This document shows positions 6,793 to 13,215 of a DNA stretch of 24,373 nucleotides, piece after piece. A program made the translations under genes and the position numbers. The stretch comes from Bacteroidales bacterium (lineage in GTDB: Bacteria; Bacteroidota; Bacteroidia; Bacteroidales; UBA932). The stretch spans positions 1 through 24,373 of the forward strand of contig JAFZLQ010000037.1 of assembly GCA_017551425.1 (NCBI GenBank). The letters are read 5' to 3'. Under the pieces are notes generated by a model that was not told the DNA's origin, did no database searches, and saw only the letters and a program-made list of their open reading frames with translations. Each line of letters begins with the position of its first letter. Position 1 is the first letter of the stretch.

Positions 6793-7278
6793 CTATTCAG
6801 ACAGCTTCTCCGCGAGGAGCTTTTCCAGGTCGTCCCTGTTCATGTTTCCGTCCAGGTAGATGAAGGTCGTTTCCGTTCCTTCATCAGCTATCATTACGAA
6901 GCCGTTCACGACGGTTTCCGTGCCGACGGAGTACATTCTCACGACCTCTCCGGAGTCTTTGGCTTCCATCAGCAATTCATAGTTTCCGTTCTTGACAAAC
7001 CTCTCGGCCTCGGCCTTCAGGCTTGCGTTGATCGTACTGTTCTCGCTGTCAATCAGATACAGGCCGGACAGGGACTGGATGATGGGAGCAAGGTTGATGT
7101 CCTCGCCTTCTACTGTCAGGTCCGGAAGCTTTCCTATGAGACGGAACATGGCCGGGGAGATATACACGGCGCTGACGCCTTCGAGGTCTGAATACTTCTG
7201 ATAGATGCTTTTCCCGCTCTGGGCGAAGGAAGAAATAGTGGTGAGCAACAGGGCTGCGAGTATGACGATGCGTTTCAT
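6793..7278 (-). CDS. DUF4252 exported protein (distal gene of ECF operon)
   Basis: A 161-residue protein with a type I signal peptide (MKRIVILAALLLTTISSFAQ, cleavage near Ala19-Gln20) and a body matching the DUF4252 pattern: SIYQKYSDLEGVSAVYISPAMF at the start, a central Glu/Ala-rich helix, NYELLMEAKDSGEVVRMYS, then ETTFIYLDGNM near the end. No catalytic motif is known for this family. It is the last gene of a four-gene leftward operon and overlaps the putative anti-sigma gene by 4 nt. Unlike the first gene of the operon it lacks a lipobox, so it should be soluble in the periplasm. Confidence 0.8.
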   Translation of the reverse strand: MKRIVILAALLLTTISSFAQSGKSIYQKYSDLEGVSAVYISPAMFRLIGKLPDLTVEGEDINLAPIIQSLSGLYLIDSENSTINASLKAEAERFVKNGNYELLMEAKDSGEVVRMYSVGTETVVNGFVMIADEGTETTFIYLDGNMNRDDLEKLLAEKLSE

Positions 7279-7676
7279 TTTTCTGTTACTTTATTGATTA
7301 TTCCGACTGTTTTGTCTGCGGTCTCGCCGGCCTTGGACGCGAGTTCTACGCCGGCGGCCATTTTGTCTGATATTTTCTGGAATGTCGCTTCCACCTGGGC
7401 GTAAGCGAGATAAGGATCATCAAAAGTATCCATGAGCCTGTCGGACTTGCTCCCCGGGATAAAGATGACGGCGGCAAGGGCGGCTGCAACGGCGAGGGCT
7501 GCATAAGGGAGCCATCGTACCGGCGCGGGAGCCGGCCGGGACCCGGCGATCGCTTTTGCGGCAAGTGAAGCCATGATCCGGTCTTCGAGCCCGGCGGGGG
7601 CGGCCACATTCTCTTCAAGTGCGGCCGATTCAAGCTCGTCCAGGTCCATTCTCTCTATGTCTTCAATCTTTTTCAT
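7275..7676 (-). CDS. Single-pass membrane protein, probable anti-sigma factor
   Basis: 133 residues: an acidic cytoplasmic N-terminus (about 1-50), one transmembrane helix (WLPYAALAVAAALAAVIFIP, about 54-73) and a periplasmic tail with DDPYLAYAQVEATFQKISDKM followed by a helical C-terminus. There is no recognisable zinc-binding anti-sigma HxxxCxxC motif. Its position directly after the ECF sigma gene with a 4-nt overlap and its topology make an anti-sigma role likely. The DPYLAYxxVExxF block recurs, as I recall, in proteins next to DUF4252 genes in other Bacteroidales. The next gene overlaps by 4 nt. Confidence 0.65.
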   Translation of the reverse strand: MKKIEDIERMDLDELESAALEENVAAPAGLEDRIMASLAAKAIAGSRPAPAPVRWLPYAALAVAAALAAVIFIPGSKSDRLMDTFDDPYLAYAQVEATFQKISDKMAAGVELASKAGETADKTVGIINKVTEK

Positions 7677-8152
7677 GCTTTTGATTTGATTTTTGACCGT
7701 GCCTGCGAAAGCAGAACGCGGCAGGTAAGGTAATTCATTCCCGTCCGCTCGGCGATCTCTTCATATGAGAGGCCTTCCACCGTGCGGAGTATCAAGACAT
7801 TCCGCTGCTTGTCGGGCAGGGCCTTGACCGCTTCGAGAACCTTGTTCAGACGGGTCTTCGAGTCGATGGTCTCATCCGCCCCTGGAGAATACATCTTGTC
7901 CGGCATCTCTTCCGGAAAGCTGAGTATCTGGGCCCTTCTGATCCTGTCGAGGCACAGGTTCTTGAGCATCCGGATGCAGTAGGCCTTGGGTGAGCCGACC
8001 CCGTCAAGACTGTCTTTCGACGCCCATAACTTCGTATATACTTCCTGCACAGCGTCTTCCGCTTCCGCCTCGGATTCGAGCATGTAGTATGCGATCCTGT
8101 ACAGCGTCTGTGCAAGGGCGATATACTCTTTATGGAAGAGGGATTCAGTCAT
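7673..8152 (-). CDS. ECF-type RNA polymerase sigma factor
   Basis: 159 residues with the two-domain ECF layout. Region 2 (about 6-73) contains YRIAYYMLESEAEAEDAVQE and the W43-x-S segment; region 4 (about 105-155) shows ALPDKQRNVLILR, then the helix-turn-helix GLSYEEIAERTGMN. Length is typical. It should direct transcription of its own operon and perhaps of envelope genes elsewhere when released by the membrane protein encoded downstream. Its start overlaps the end of the DUF4252 lipoprotein gene by 8 nt and its stop overlaps the next gene by 4 nt, so translation of all four genes is likely coupled. Confidence 0.9.
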   Translation of the reverse strand: MTESLFHKEYIALAQTLYRIAYYMLESEAEAEDAVQEVYTKLWASKDSLDGVGSPKAYCIRMLKNLCLDRIRRAQILSFPEEMPDKMYSPGADETIDSKTRLNKVLEAVKALPDKQRNVLILRTVEGLSYEEIAERTGMNYLTCRVLLSQARSKIKSKA

Positions 8153-8651
8153 CGGAAGCGATTCTTGAAAGGGACTCCATGGAGACAGAGCCTTTGATGC
8201 ATATCAGCGCACAAGCCGAAGGAGTGTACAGGATGATGTCGCTGACCATATCCGAGTCGTTGTCCACCAGCCCGTAGATCTTCACCTTCTCGCCGCTGTC
8301 ACTTGCTTCGAGCAGCATCTCGCTGCCGGACAGCGCCCTCTCGAGTTTGCCTTCAATCCGTGACCGGTCCTCCGTGGAGCAGTCGTCGTAGCTGAGGATA
8401 GAAACGCCGCGAAGGTTTTTCGTCAGGTTGAGAACTTCCTGAACGTCAGGGTCATCGACTCCCGCCATGCGCACGGCGCCCCTTAACAACATGGTTGCGG
8501 TGCGGCCCAGCTTGATTGCTTCCGCTCCGTCGTACTGGCAGCACGCGCTTATGGCAGAAGCGATATCGGTATTGGAGTTGTTCCTTCCGGAAGTGCAGGA
8601 ATATGCCAGCAACGGGAGGAAAAGGCTGAGTGTTAACAATATCTTTTTCAT
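8145..8651 (-). CDS. DUF4252 lipoprotein (first gene of ECF operon)
   Basis: 168 residues starting MKKILLTLSLFLPLLAYSC, with a lipobox-like AYSC (Cys19), so it is probably lipid-anchored. The rest follows the DUF4252 pattern seen in the last gene of the operon: an Ile/Val-rich central helix, GSEMLLEASDSGEKVKIYG (compare NYELLMEAKDSGEVVRMYS), and a final ALICIKGSVSMESLSRI matching TFIYLDGNMNRDDLEKL. The two are paralogues that bracket the sigma/anti-sigma pair. A regulatory or sensing role in the periplasm is possible but unproven. Its leader carries a perfect TATCTTTG -7 box and a long A/T-rich imperfect hairpin. Confidence 0.78.
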   Translation of the reverse strand: MKKILLTLSLFLPLLAYSCTSGRNNSNTDIASAISACCQYDGAEAIKLGRTATMLLRGAVRMAGVDDPDVQEVLNLTKNLRGVSILSYDDCSTEDRSRIEGKLERALSGSEMLLEASDSGEKVKIYGLVDNDSDMVSDIILYTPSACALICIKGSVSMESLSRIASDD

Positions 8652-8682
8652 ATAAAAAATTTTAAACTATCAATAAGACGCA

Positions 8683-8718
8683 GAACCCCGTTTTTTGTTA
8701 ATAAAAAAAGTGAGGTTC
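8683..8718 (-). other. Imperfect hairpin in the leader of the ECF operon
   Basis: GAACC (8683-8687) pairs with GGTTC (8714-8718), and a run of six T (8691-8696) can pair with a run of A (8703-8709). It lies just downstream of the -7 box, i.e. at the predicted mRNA 5' end, and also within the space where the upstream AraC gene must terminate. Role uncertain. Confidence 0.35.
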
Positions 8719-8719
8719 G

Positions 8720-8727
8720 CAAAGATA
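8720..8727 (-). promoter_or_regulatory. -7 box of the DUF4252/ECF operon
   Basis: A perfect TATCTTTG on the minus strand, about 70 nt upstream of the first start codon (8651). No good -33 TTG was found at 19-21 bp, so activation or an alternative sigma factor may be needed. Confidence 0.5.
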
Positions 8728-8743
8728 AACAAAAGAAGCGGCT

Positions 8744-10375
8744 TTAACCCTGCTTCTCCTTCCACTCAGTGGGGGAGAGTCCCGTTTTTGCTTTGAAGGT
8801 GCGCAGGAAGGCGGTGCGGGAGGCGAAGCCCGAGGCTATGGCCACGTCGCCGTGCACCATCTCGGGATGCTCGAGCATAAGCTTCTGGGCGTAGCGGATG
8901 CGGTATCCGCTTATCAGGTCCGAGAAGCCTGAGCCTGTGAGATTGTTCACCAGGATGCTCATGTAGGTGCGGTTGGTGGCCAGTTCCCTGGCGACATCGG
9001 CAACGCGCAGGTCCTTGCGCAGGAATAACTCTTTCTCCTCTATCAGGCGTGACATTTCCGCCATGAGGTCGGCGTCGAGCTTCCTGGACTGCTCTTCCGC
9101 AGGCTCCTGCCCCTTTCTTCTGCCCAGGCGGGCTGCAGTCAGCACGCCGCCCACGCAAACCAGCAGCGCGCCTGCAATAATCGCCCAAAGCGGCACGCCG
9201 GCTTTCCGGGGCTCCTTGGTATGGAAGAGGTACACTGCGGACAAGACGTTGAAGTTGTCGTTGACGATGACGCTTTCTCCCTGGACCTGACAGACGCCCC
9301 CGGCAAGGAATAGCCTTTCGCCCGGCAGCAGCAGCGCCTTTCCGTATGGGAAGCCCTCGGAGGTCTCGGCGTAAAAGAGCGCCACCGATGCCTTGCCGCC
9401 GTCAAGCGTGGCGTTGTAATCGATACGGGCAAAGTAGATGCGCCCGTGTACGTCGTTGCCCTGTATCCAGGCGAGGCGGCCGGCGCGGTCTATCTGGGGG
9501 CCGACGCTCCAGAACACCCGGTCCCCGGACGGACCTGCCGCCGGAAGCGGATCTTCCAGCTCAAGGATCGAGAATTCTCCTCCGGAGACTTTGAGGATTG
9601 CCGTTCCGGGGCCGCCACGCCGGTTGGCCAGGAGGAGATAGGTGTAGTCGGCTATTTTCTGCTCACCATCGGAGCTGGCGTAGTTGAAAATCGGCTCCCA
9701 TTCCTCCAGGAGCGGCACTTCTGTGGCTGCACCCTCAAGATGCCGGACAAACGGCCCCGTGGGCTCCCCTTTGGAATCCATCGGACTGAAGATGACTACA
9801 TCGTCCCGCGAACTGCGGAGGATGTACGGATAGCACAGGCCGGGCTCCAGGGGCTTGACGGACGTAAAACCGCTCCCGGGCGTATATGCTTCGATTCCGT
9901 CGGCCCCGCCCCAGTTGCCGGCAATCAGCACCCTGCCGTCGGGGAGCGGCGCCGCGCAGAGAAGGCTCCTTTTGCGGTCCATTATACCGATGGGGGAGAA
10001 GCTGTGGCCGGCGGGGTCGTAGATTTCCGCGCCCCAGCTCTGGCCTATGCCGAAGGGCTCGGCGTTGCCGCCGGCGAGGAAGACTCTTCCGTCGGGCAAT
10101 ACCGAAACGGCGCCGCCGTCGTGGGGCCAGGTCATAGGGATGCTGTGCCATGCTCCTGCGCGAAAATACTCCGCCGTTTCTGCTGGCTTGTAGCCGGTGG
10201 TATGGCCTCCGAAGACCGTTACCTCATCGCCCAGGAGCACCGGCTGGCCTACGCCGCGCGGCGTCTGCAGGTCCGGCAGCCGCTCGAAGGAAATCTTCTG
10301 GAACGTCCGGTCTTCGGCAGAGGCGCTTACGGCTAATATCGCAGCGACAATCAGTATGAGCGGCTTTTTGTACAT
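8744..10375 (-). CDS. Membrane-anchored Kelch-like sensor with AraC-type DNA-binding domain
   Basis: 543 residues: signal peptide or N-terminal helix (1-20); a periplasmic region (about 22-390) with Kelch-like beta-propeller signatures (VFGGHTTGY, LPDGRVFLAGGNAE, LPDGRVLIAGNWGG, LPGERLFLAGG); one transmembrane helix (about 394-416); and a cytoplasmic AraC/XylS helix-turn-helix domain (about 445-540: RVADVARELATNRTYMSILVN, GDVAIASGFASRTAFLRTFKAKTGLSP). It has no histidine kinase or receiver domain, so it is a one-component transmembrane regulator rather than a hybrid two-component system. Ligand and targets unknown. The ATG at 10375 was preferred over a TTG four codons upstream. A TAGCTTTG box lies 9 nt before the ATG. 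It follows the BACON lipoprotein gene by 42 nt and may be co-transcribed with it. Confidence 0.85.
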   Translation of the reverse strand: MYKKPLILIVAAILAVSASAEDRTFQKISFERLPDLQTPRGVGQPVLLGDEVTVFGGHTTGYKPAETAEYFRAGAWHSIPMTWPHDGGAVSVLPDGRVFLAGGNAEPFGIGQSWGAEIYDPAGHSFSPIGIMDRKRSLLCAAPLPDGRVLIAGNWGGADGIEAYTPGSGFTSVKPLEPGLCYPYILRSSRDDVVIFSPMDSKGEPTGPFVRHLEGAATEVPLLEEWEPIFNYASSDGEQKIADYTYLLLANRRGGPGTAILKVSGGEFSILELEDPLPAAGPSGDRVFWSVGPQIDRAGRLAWIQGNDVHGRIYFARIDYNATLDGGKASVALFYAETSEGFPYGKALLLPGERLFLAGGVCQVQGESVIVNDNFNVLSAVYLFHTKEPRKAGVPLWAIIAGALLVCVGGVLTAARLGRRKGQEPAEEQSRKLDADLMAEMSRLIEEKELFLRKDLRVADVARELATNRTYMSILVNNLTGSGFSDLISGYRIRYAQKLMLEHPEMVHGDVAIASGFASRTAFLRTFKAKTGLSPTEWKEKQG

Positions 10376-10384
10376 CCCCGTACG

Positions 10385-10392
10385 CAAAGCTA
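10385..10392 (-). promoter_or_regulatory. Putative -7 box of the Kelch-AraC gene
   Basis: TAGCTTTG on the minus strand fits TAnnTTTG and lies 9 nt from the start codon, between the regulator and the lipoprotein gene upstream. No convincing -33 element. Confidence 0.35.
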
Positions 10393-10417
10393 CGGAAAAA
10401 AATGGAATTCAGGCAGT

Positions 10418-12079
10418 TTACCTGTCGGCGACCAGGCGCACAGACTCGCCCAGGCACAGATAGGTGGTGGTAACCTCAGGATTGCCGCTGCCGAAACTGA
10501 ACTGCAAGCAGCAGGCGCTTTCGTCGTTAGCCAGGGTTGAGGACCAGTACGTTCCGGAGAACGGGAGATAGCCCTCCGGGCCTGTTCCCATACCGTTGGC
10601 GGGCTCATCCGGATAATTGATATCGCCCCGTGTCCCGGCGCAAGGCAGGAATACTGCTCCGGCCGGCTCCAGCTTATTGGTCCAGTTGGACTGGGAGATG
10701 ACGTTGACAGACCAATTATACCATTCTGCCACGTCGATGTTCTCTAGATGATATGTGGAAGGTGTCCAATTGTCGGGAAGGAGGATGAGCCCGTGGACGC
10801 CGTTCACGGTGGCAGGGGCGCAGTGATAATCGGTATTACGTCCGACCAGGACATATTCCCACTCGTTTCTGGTGAGGGTGCGCCACAGGCCGGCTTTGTT
10901 TCCGCCGTTGCCGATGGCGTTGAAAACGCCCCAGTCATAGTTGGTTCCGGCTATGCTTTTTCCGTTGCCTATGCTATAGTTCGCAGGGTTCAACGACGTC
11001 ATATAAGGATACCTCCCGTTGTATCCGCTCGTGCCCCAGCCAAATACGTCTATCCATCCGCTGTTCGACGAACTGACGTACTCATTTGTGCTGCCCGAAA
11101 CAGTACCGGTATAAATCCACTCGAAGTGGTCGTCACCGGTTTCAATATAGTATTTGAAGCCCACAAAGTCCCACTGGTGCTCAGCAAAACGCCATGTTTT
11201 CGTGCTTGCCTGATACTGAAGATTACCTTTGGAGAAAGCAACCTTATGCCCCTGGCTGTCAATGGTGAAAGATCCGCCCAGGGCGCCGGAGGGAACACTT
11301 CCCTGGCCTCCTGACGCAGCTTGCCTCAAATGGATTTCCTTGGCGACAGCGCGCGTCGGGTCTAATTTGCCGTTCATCGCGTTTATGGCATCGTCTTTAG
11401 TGAGACCGCTGAAAAGCTTGATTACTCCGGAGCGCTCCTGGCCGGTACTGTTCTTTGAGGCCGTTATGACAATGACTTTCCCCCAGACGCCCTCCTGGGC
11501 ATTTTCCCACTTGACTTCGGTCCAACCTACGATTTCTTCAGGCTGATGTGACTGAATGTACGTCATTGATTCATCAATCAGAATCAATGAGGTAAGAGTG
11601 CCACCGTCAGAAGGGAATTCAAGCGTTGACGGCGTAGCGGTCATCCACAACGAACCGGTCTGCATCGCCGGCTGGATGCAACTGACCACCTCTTCGACTA
11701 CATTTTCGTCGCTTCCGCTTTTTCTTCCCCAGATAGTAATCTGGAATTCGCGGCTCTCGCCTGTATCGTTGGCGGTAACTGTAGCGTCGATGCCATTACC
11801 GTCTTCGCTGAAAGCGAGCTTGAGCCAGTCACGCTTGGGGAAAGAGGCGCCGAACTTATCGGCCGTAGTGCTCACGGAGAAGTGAACCATTCCGCCGTCT
11901 GCGGGGAAACTGACAGTGCCTTTTGGGCTGACTGTCAGCGTGTATTTGTTCCCACTGGGCGTGGATGGTGTGTTCGGGTTATACGGATCGTCGGGCCCGA
12001 AGATGTCGTCGCAGGCAACGAAAGCTGTTGTGACACAAAGGGCAAGCGCCAGAATTCTTGAATAGCGGAATGGTCTCAT
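10418..12079 (-). CDS. BACON-domain lipoprotein
   Basis: 553 residues; signal peptide with a lipobox ending VAC (Cys23), then a Pro/Asn-rich linker (to about 45). Residues about 47-137 and 145-225 look like two BACON-type Ig-like domains (VSFPADGGMVHFSVSTTA; LEFPSDGGTLTSLILID), commonly carbohydrate- or mucin-associated. About 230-252 (INAMNGKLDPTRAVAKEIHLRQA) is an unusual linker, after which a C-terminal domain from about 268 shows FTIDSQGHKVAFSKGNLQYQ, WRFAEHQWDFVG, GWGTSGYNG and a closing YWSST... VRLVADR, a module common in Bacteroidales lipoproteins and related in style to FISUMP. Probably surface exposed. It is directly upstream of the Kelch-AraC regulator. Confidence 0.78.
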   Translation of the reverse strand: MRPFRYSRILALALCVTTAFVACDDIFGPDDPYNPNTPSTPSGNKYTLTVSPKGTVSFPADGGMVHFSVSTTADKFGASFPKRDWLKLAFSEDGNGIDATVTANDTGESREFQITIWGRKSGSDENVVEEVVSCIQPAMQTGSLWMTATPSTLEFPSDGGTLTSLILIDESMTYIQSHQPEEIVGWTEVKWENAQEGVWGKVIVITASKNSTGQERSGVIKLFSGLTKDDAINAMNGKLDPTRAVAKEIHLRQAASGGQGSVPSGALGGSFTIDSQGHKVAFSKGNLQYQASTKTWRFAEHQWDFVGFKYYIETGDDHFEWIYTGTVSGSTNEYVSSSNSGWIDVFGWGTSGYNGRYPYMTSLNPANYSIGNGKSIAGTNYDWGVFNAIGNGGNKAGLWRTLTRNEWEYVLVGRNTDYHCAPATVNGVHGLILLPDNWTPSTYHLENIDVAEWYNWSVNVISQSNWTNKLEPAGAVFLPCAGTRGDINYPDEPANGMGTGPEGYLPFSGTYWSSTLANDESACCLQFSFGSGNPEVTTTYLCLGESVRLVADR

Positions 12080-12101
12080 GACAAATCGTTAGGTGTTTGC
12101 A

Positions 12102-12109
12102 CAAATATA
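12102..12109 (-). promoter_or_regulatory. Putative -7 box of the BACON lipoprotein gene
   Basis: TATATTTG on the minus strand, giving a predicted leader of about 19 nt before the ATG at 12079. No clear -33 box. Confidence 0.4.
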
Positions 12110-12195
12110 CCGTGCAGGCACGTAGCGGTTGTCCCAGAATAAAAATACAGGTGTTACAAATTTACAAATAAATTGTGACGCAGCCATGCAGACGC

Positions 12196-12229
12196 AAAAA
12201 TGCCTGCGGATGGGATCCTGCAGGCATTT
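12196..12229 (-). terminator. Intrinsic terminator of the small lipoprotein gene
   Basis: AAATGCCTGC (12198-12207) pairs with GCAGGCATTT (12220-12229), extended inside by GGAT/ATCC around a GGG loop. Read on the minus strand the stem ends in a run of T (12196-12200). It lies about 45 nt past the stop at 12275. Confidence 0.75.
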
Positions 12230-12274
12230 CGTGTAAGTGGCTGGTAGCCAAATGCTTGGTCTTGCGCCCAAGGA

Positions 12275-12688
12275 CTATTTGTTGGCTTCCTTGAAGGTGT
12301 AGGTGGCGCAGTAGCCTTCGTCGGCGGTTCCGAACGAGAAGTGGAGCTTTGCGGTCACGCCCTTGATGGGGACGGTAGGGTCGGACAGGAGGCTGCGGTT
12401 CTTGTCTATGGCCTGGCAACGGGTGGTGAATGCGTCGGCGGCCTTCTTGTTCATGGCGTTTTTCTCTCCGTCGAGCTTCCAATAATAGGGAGCGCTCTCG
12501 GCCTCGAGGCCTGCGGCGGCAAGGCCTTCGGCTATACCGAATCCAAGGACGCCATGCTCGTCGGCATAGCTGCCGAGGTCGATTTTATAAAGGATGAATC
12601 CGTGCTCGATAGGGGCGCAGGAAGTGTTGAGCATTGAAGCTCCAAGCATTGCGCACGCGGCGACAATGACAGCGAATAACTTTTTCAT
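12275..12688 (-). CDS. Small lipoprotein of unknown function
   Basis: 137 residues beginning MKKLFAVIVAACAMLGASML, then NTSC (probable lipid-modified Cys24 or nearby signal cleavage). The mature part includes IEHGFILYKIDLGSYADEHGVLGFG and a C-terminal GYCATYTFKEA. No family recognised. The start at 12688 fits the signal peptide and a full consensus promoter 25 nt upstream; a longer frame to 12778 runs back through that promoter and was not used. A strong terminator follows, so it is probably a monocistronic gene, though a short ORF with its own promoter lies 62 nt upstream on the same strand. Confidence 0.75.
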   Translation of the reverse strand: MKKLFAVIVAACAMLGASMLNTSCAPIEHGFILYKIDLGSYADEHGVLGFGIAEGLAAAGLEAESAPYYWKLDGEKNAMNKKAADAFTTRCQAIDKNRSLLSDPTVPIKGVTAKLHFSFGTADEGYCATYTFKEANK

Positions 12689-12712
12689 TTCAGGTATACT
12701 TAATAATTTGCG

Positions 12713-12744
12713 CAAAGATAGTTCAGAAATACAGTAAAACCAAA
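12713..12744 (-). promoter_or_regulatory. Promoter of the small lipoprotein gene
   Basis: On the minus strand, -33 TTTG (12741-12744) and -7 TATCTTTG (12713-12720) are separated by exactly 20 bp. The predicted leader is about 20 nt. Confidence 0.75.
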
Positions 12745-12750
12745 AAATCC

Positions 12751-12867
12751 TCAGGCCTGCGCGGCCCTCGCCACGCACACCAGCGTCTCGTAATTATAGA
12801 AATTGGTCGCCAGCACCGCCGTCTTCCGCGCCTGGCACTCATAAAGGATTTCCCGAATGGTTTTCAT
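12751..12867 (-). pseudogene. 38-residue ORF resembling the N-terminus of a class II aldolase
   Basis: The frame encodes 38 residues (MKTIREILYECQARKTAVLA, TNFYNYETLVCVARAA) before a TGA. A basic helix, then A-V-L-A-T-N-F-Y-N-x-E-T-L, is the typical opening of class II fructose/tagatose-bisphosphate aldolases, which are normally about 280-340 residues. No continuation of the enzyme is seen in any frame downstream, where the promoter of the small lipoprotein begins. The simplest reading is a remnant left by deletion. It still has a consensus promoter at 12890-12920, so a short peptide may be made. The alternative, an independent small protein, cannot be excluded. Confidence 0.5.
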
Positions 12868-12889
12868 AATGCTGCTCTTATTTCAAGGG

Positions 12890-12920
12890 CAAAGATAACC
12901 ACTCTCGGTGCAAATGGCAA
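12890..12920 (-). promoter_or_regulatory. Promoter of the aldolase-head ORF
   Basis: Minus strand: -33 TTG (12918-12920), 20-bp spacer, -7 TATCTTTG (12890-12897). The predicted start is about 20 nt before the ATG at 12867. A well-formed promoter for what is otherwise a fragment. Confidence 0.7.
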
Positions 12921-13000
12921 TAATTTTTGCTAACTTGCCACGCCGAACTTAAACGCTAGAGAGATGGATGAAAGTGTAAATATGAAAACTTCATTATTAG

Positions 13001-13023
13001 GCGACCGGTTGATTTCCGGTCGC
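13001..13023. other. Stem-loop GCGACCGG/CCGGTCGC
   Basis: Perfect 8-bp GC-rich stem with a 7-nt loop, followed on the plus strand by TTTAAAA. Part of its left arm (AGGCGA, 12999-13004) could alternatively pair with TCGCCT at 13055-13060, which is followed by T residues. Could be an attenuator or a small RNA terminator; undecided. Confidence 0.5.
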
Positions 13024-13078
13024 TTTAAAAGCAATGCCACGGCTTGAAGTCATCTCGCCTTTTTGGGCACTTCTAATG

Positions 13079-13108
13079 CAAAGGTAATGCTTTTTTTCTG
13101 AATAACAA
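13079..13108 (-). promoter_or_regulatory. Leftward promoter divergent from the SDR gene
   Basis: Minus strand: -33 TTG (13106-13108), 19-bp spacer, -7 TACCTTTG (13079-13086). It would transcribe through the 13001-13023 hairpin toward the aldolase-head ORF, with no long gene in the first 200 nt. Confidence 0.55.
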
Positions 13109-13201
13109 GTGCTGGCCACTGCACTGACCTGGCCTGAAATCAAATCGAGGATGGATGCCATAGCGTAATAAGGATTTTCCTTAAAGATAGCAAAAAGTTG
13201 C

Positions 13202-13209
13202 TATCTTTG
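13202..13209 (+). promoter_or_regulatory. -7 box of the first SDR gene
   Basis: A perfect TATCTTTG ending 6 nt before the ATG at 13216, so the mRNA would be leaderless or almost so. It also decides the start: an upstream TTG start (13198) would lie inside the promoter. Confidence 0.5.
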
Positions 13210-13215
13210 CCAGAC

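Larger units (their letters stand above)
12868..13215. other. Regulatory-looking interval without a clear gene
   Basis: Nearly 350 nt holding two leftward promoters (12890-12920 and 13079-13108), the rightward -7 box of the SDR gene (13202-13209) and a strong hairpin at 13001-13023. Short ORFs are present on both strands (27 codons plus at 12964-13047; 18 codons minus at 12997-13053), both spanning the hairpin; neither shows recognisable protein features. Confidence 0.5.

Noticed and set aside
9446..10336. 296-codon plus-strand ORF
   Set aside because: Antisense to the Kelch-AraC gene, whose motifs and domain order are clear; no independent evidence.
12089..12271. 60-codon minus-strand ORF
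   Set aside because: It covers a terminator hairpin and the BACON gene promoter and has no recognisable features.
12964..13047. 27-codon plus-strand leader peptide gene
   Set aside because: No promoter of good quality, no runs of regulatory codons, and the downstream gene has its own -7 box; kept only as a weak observation.
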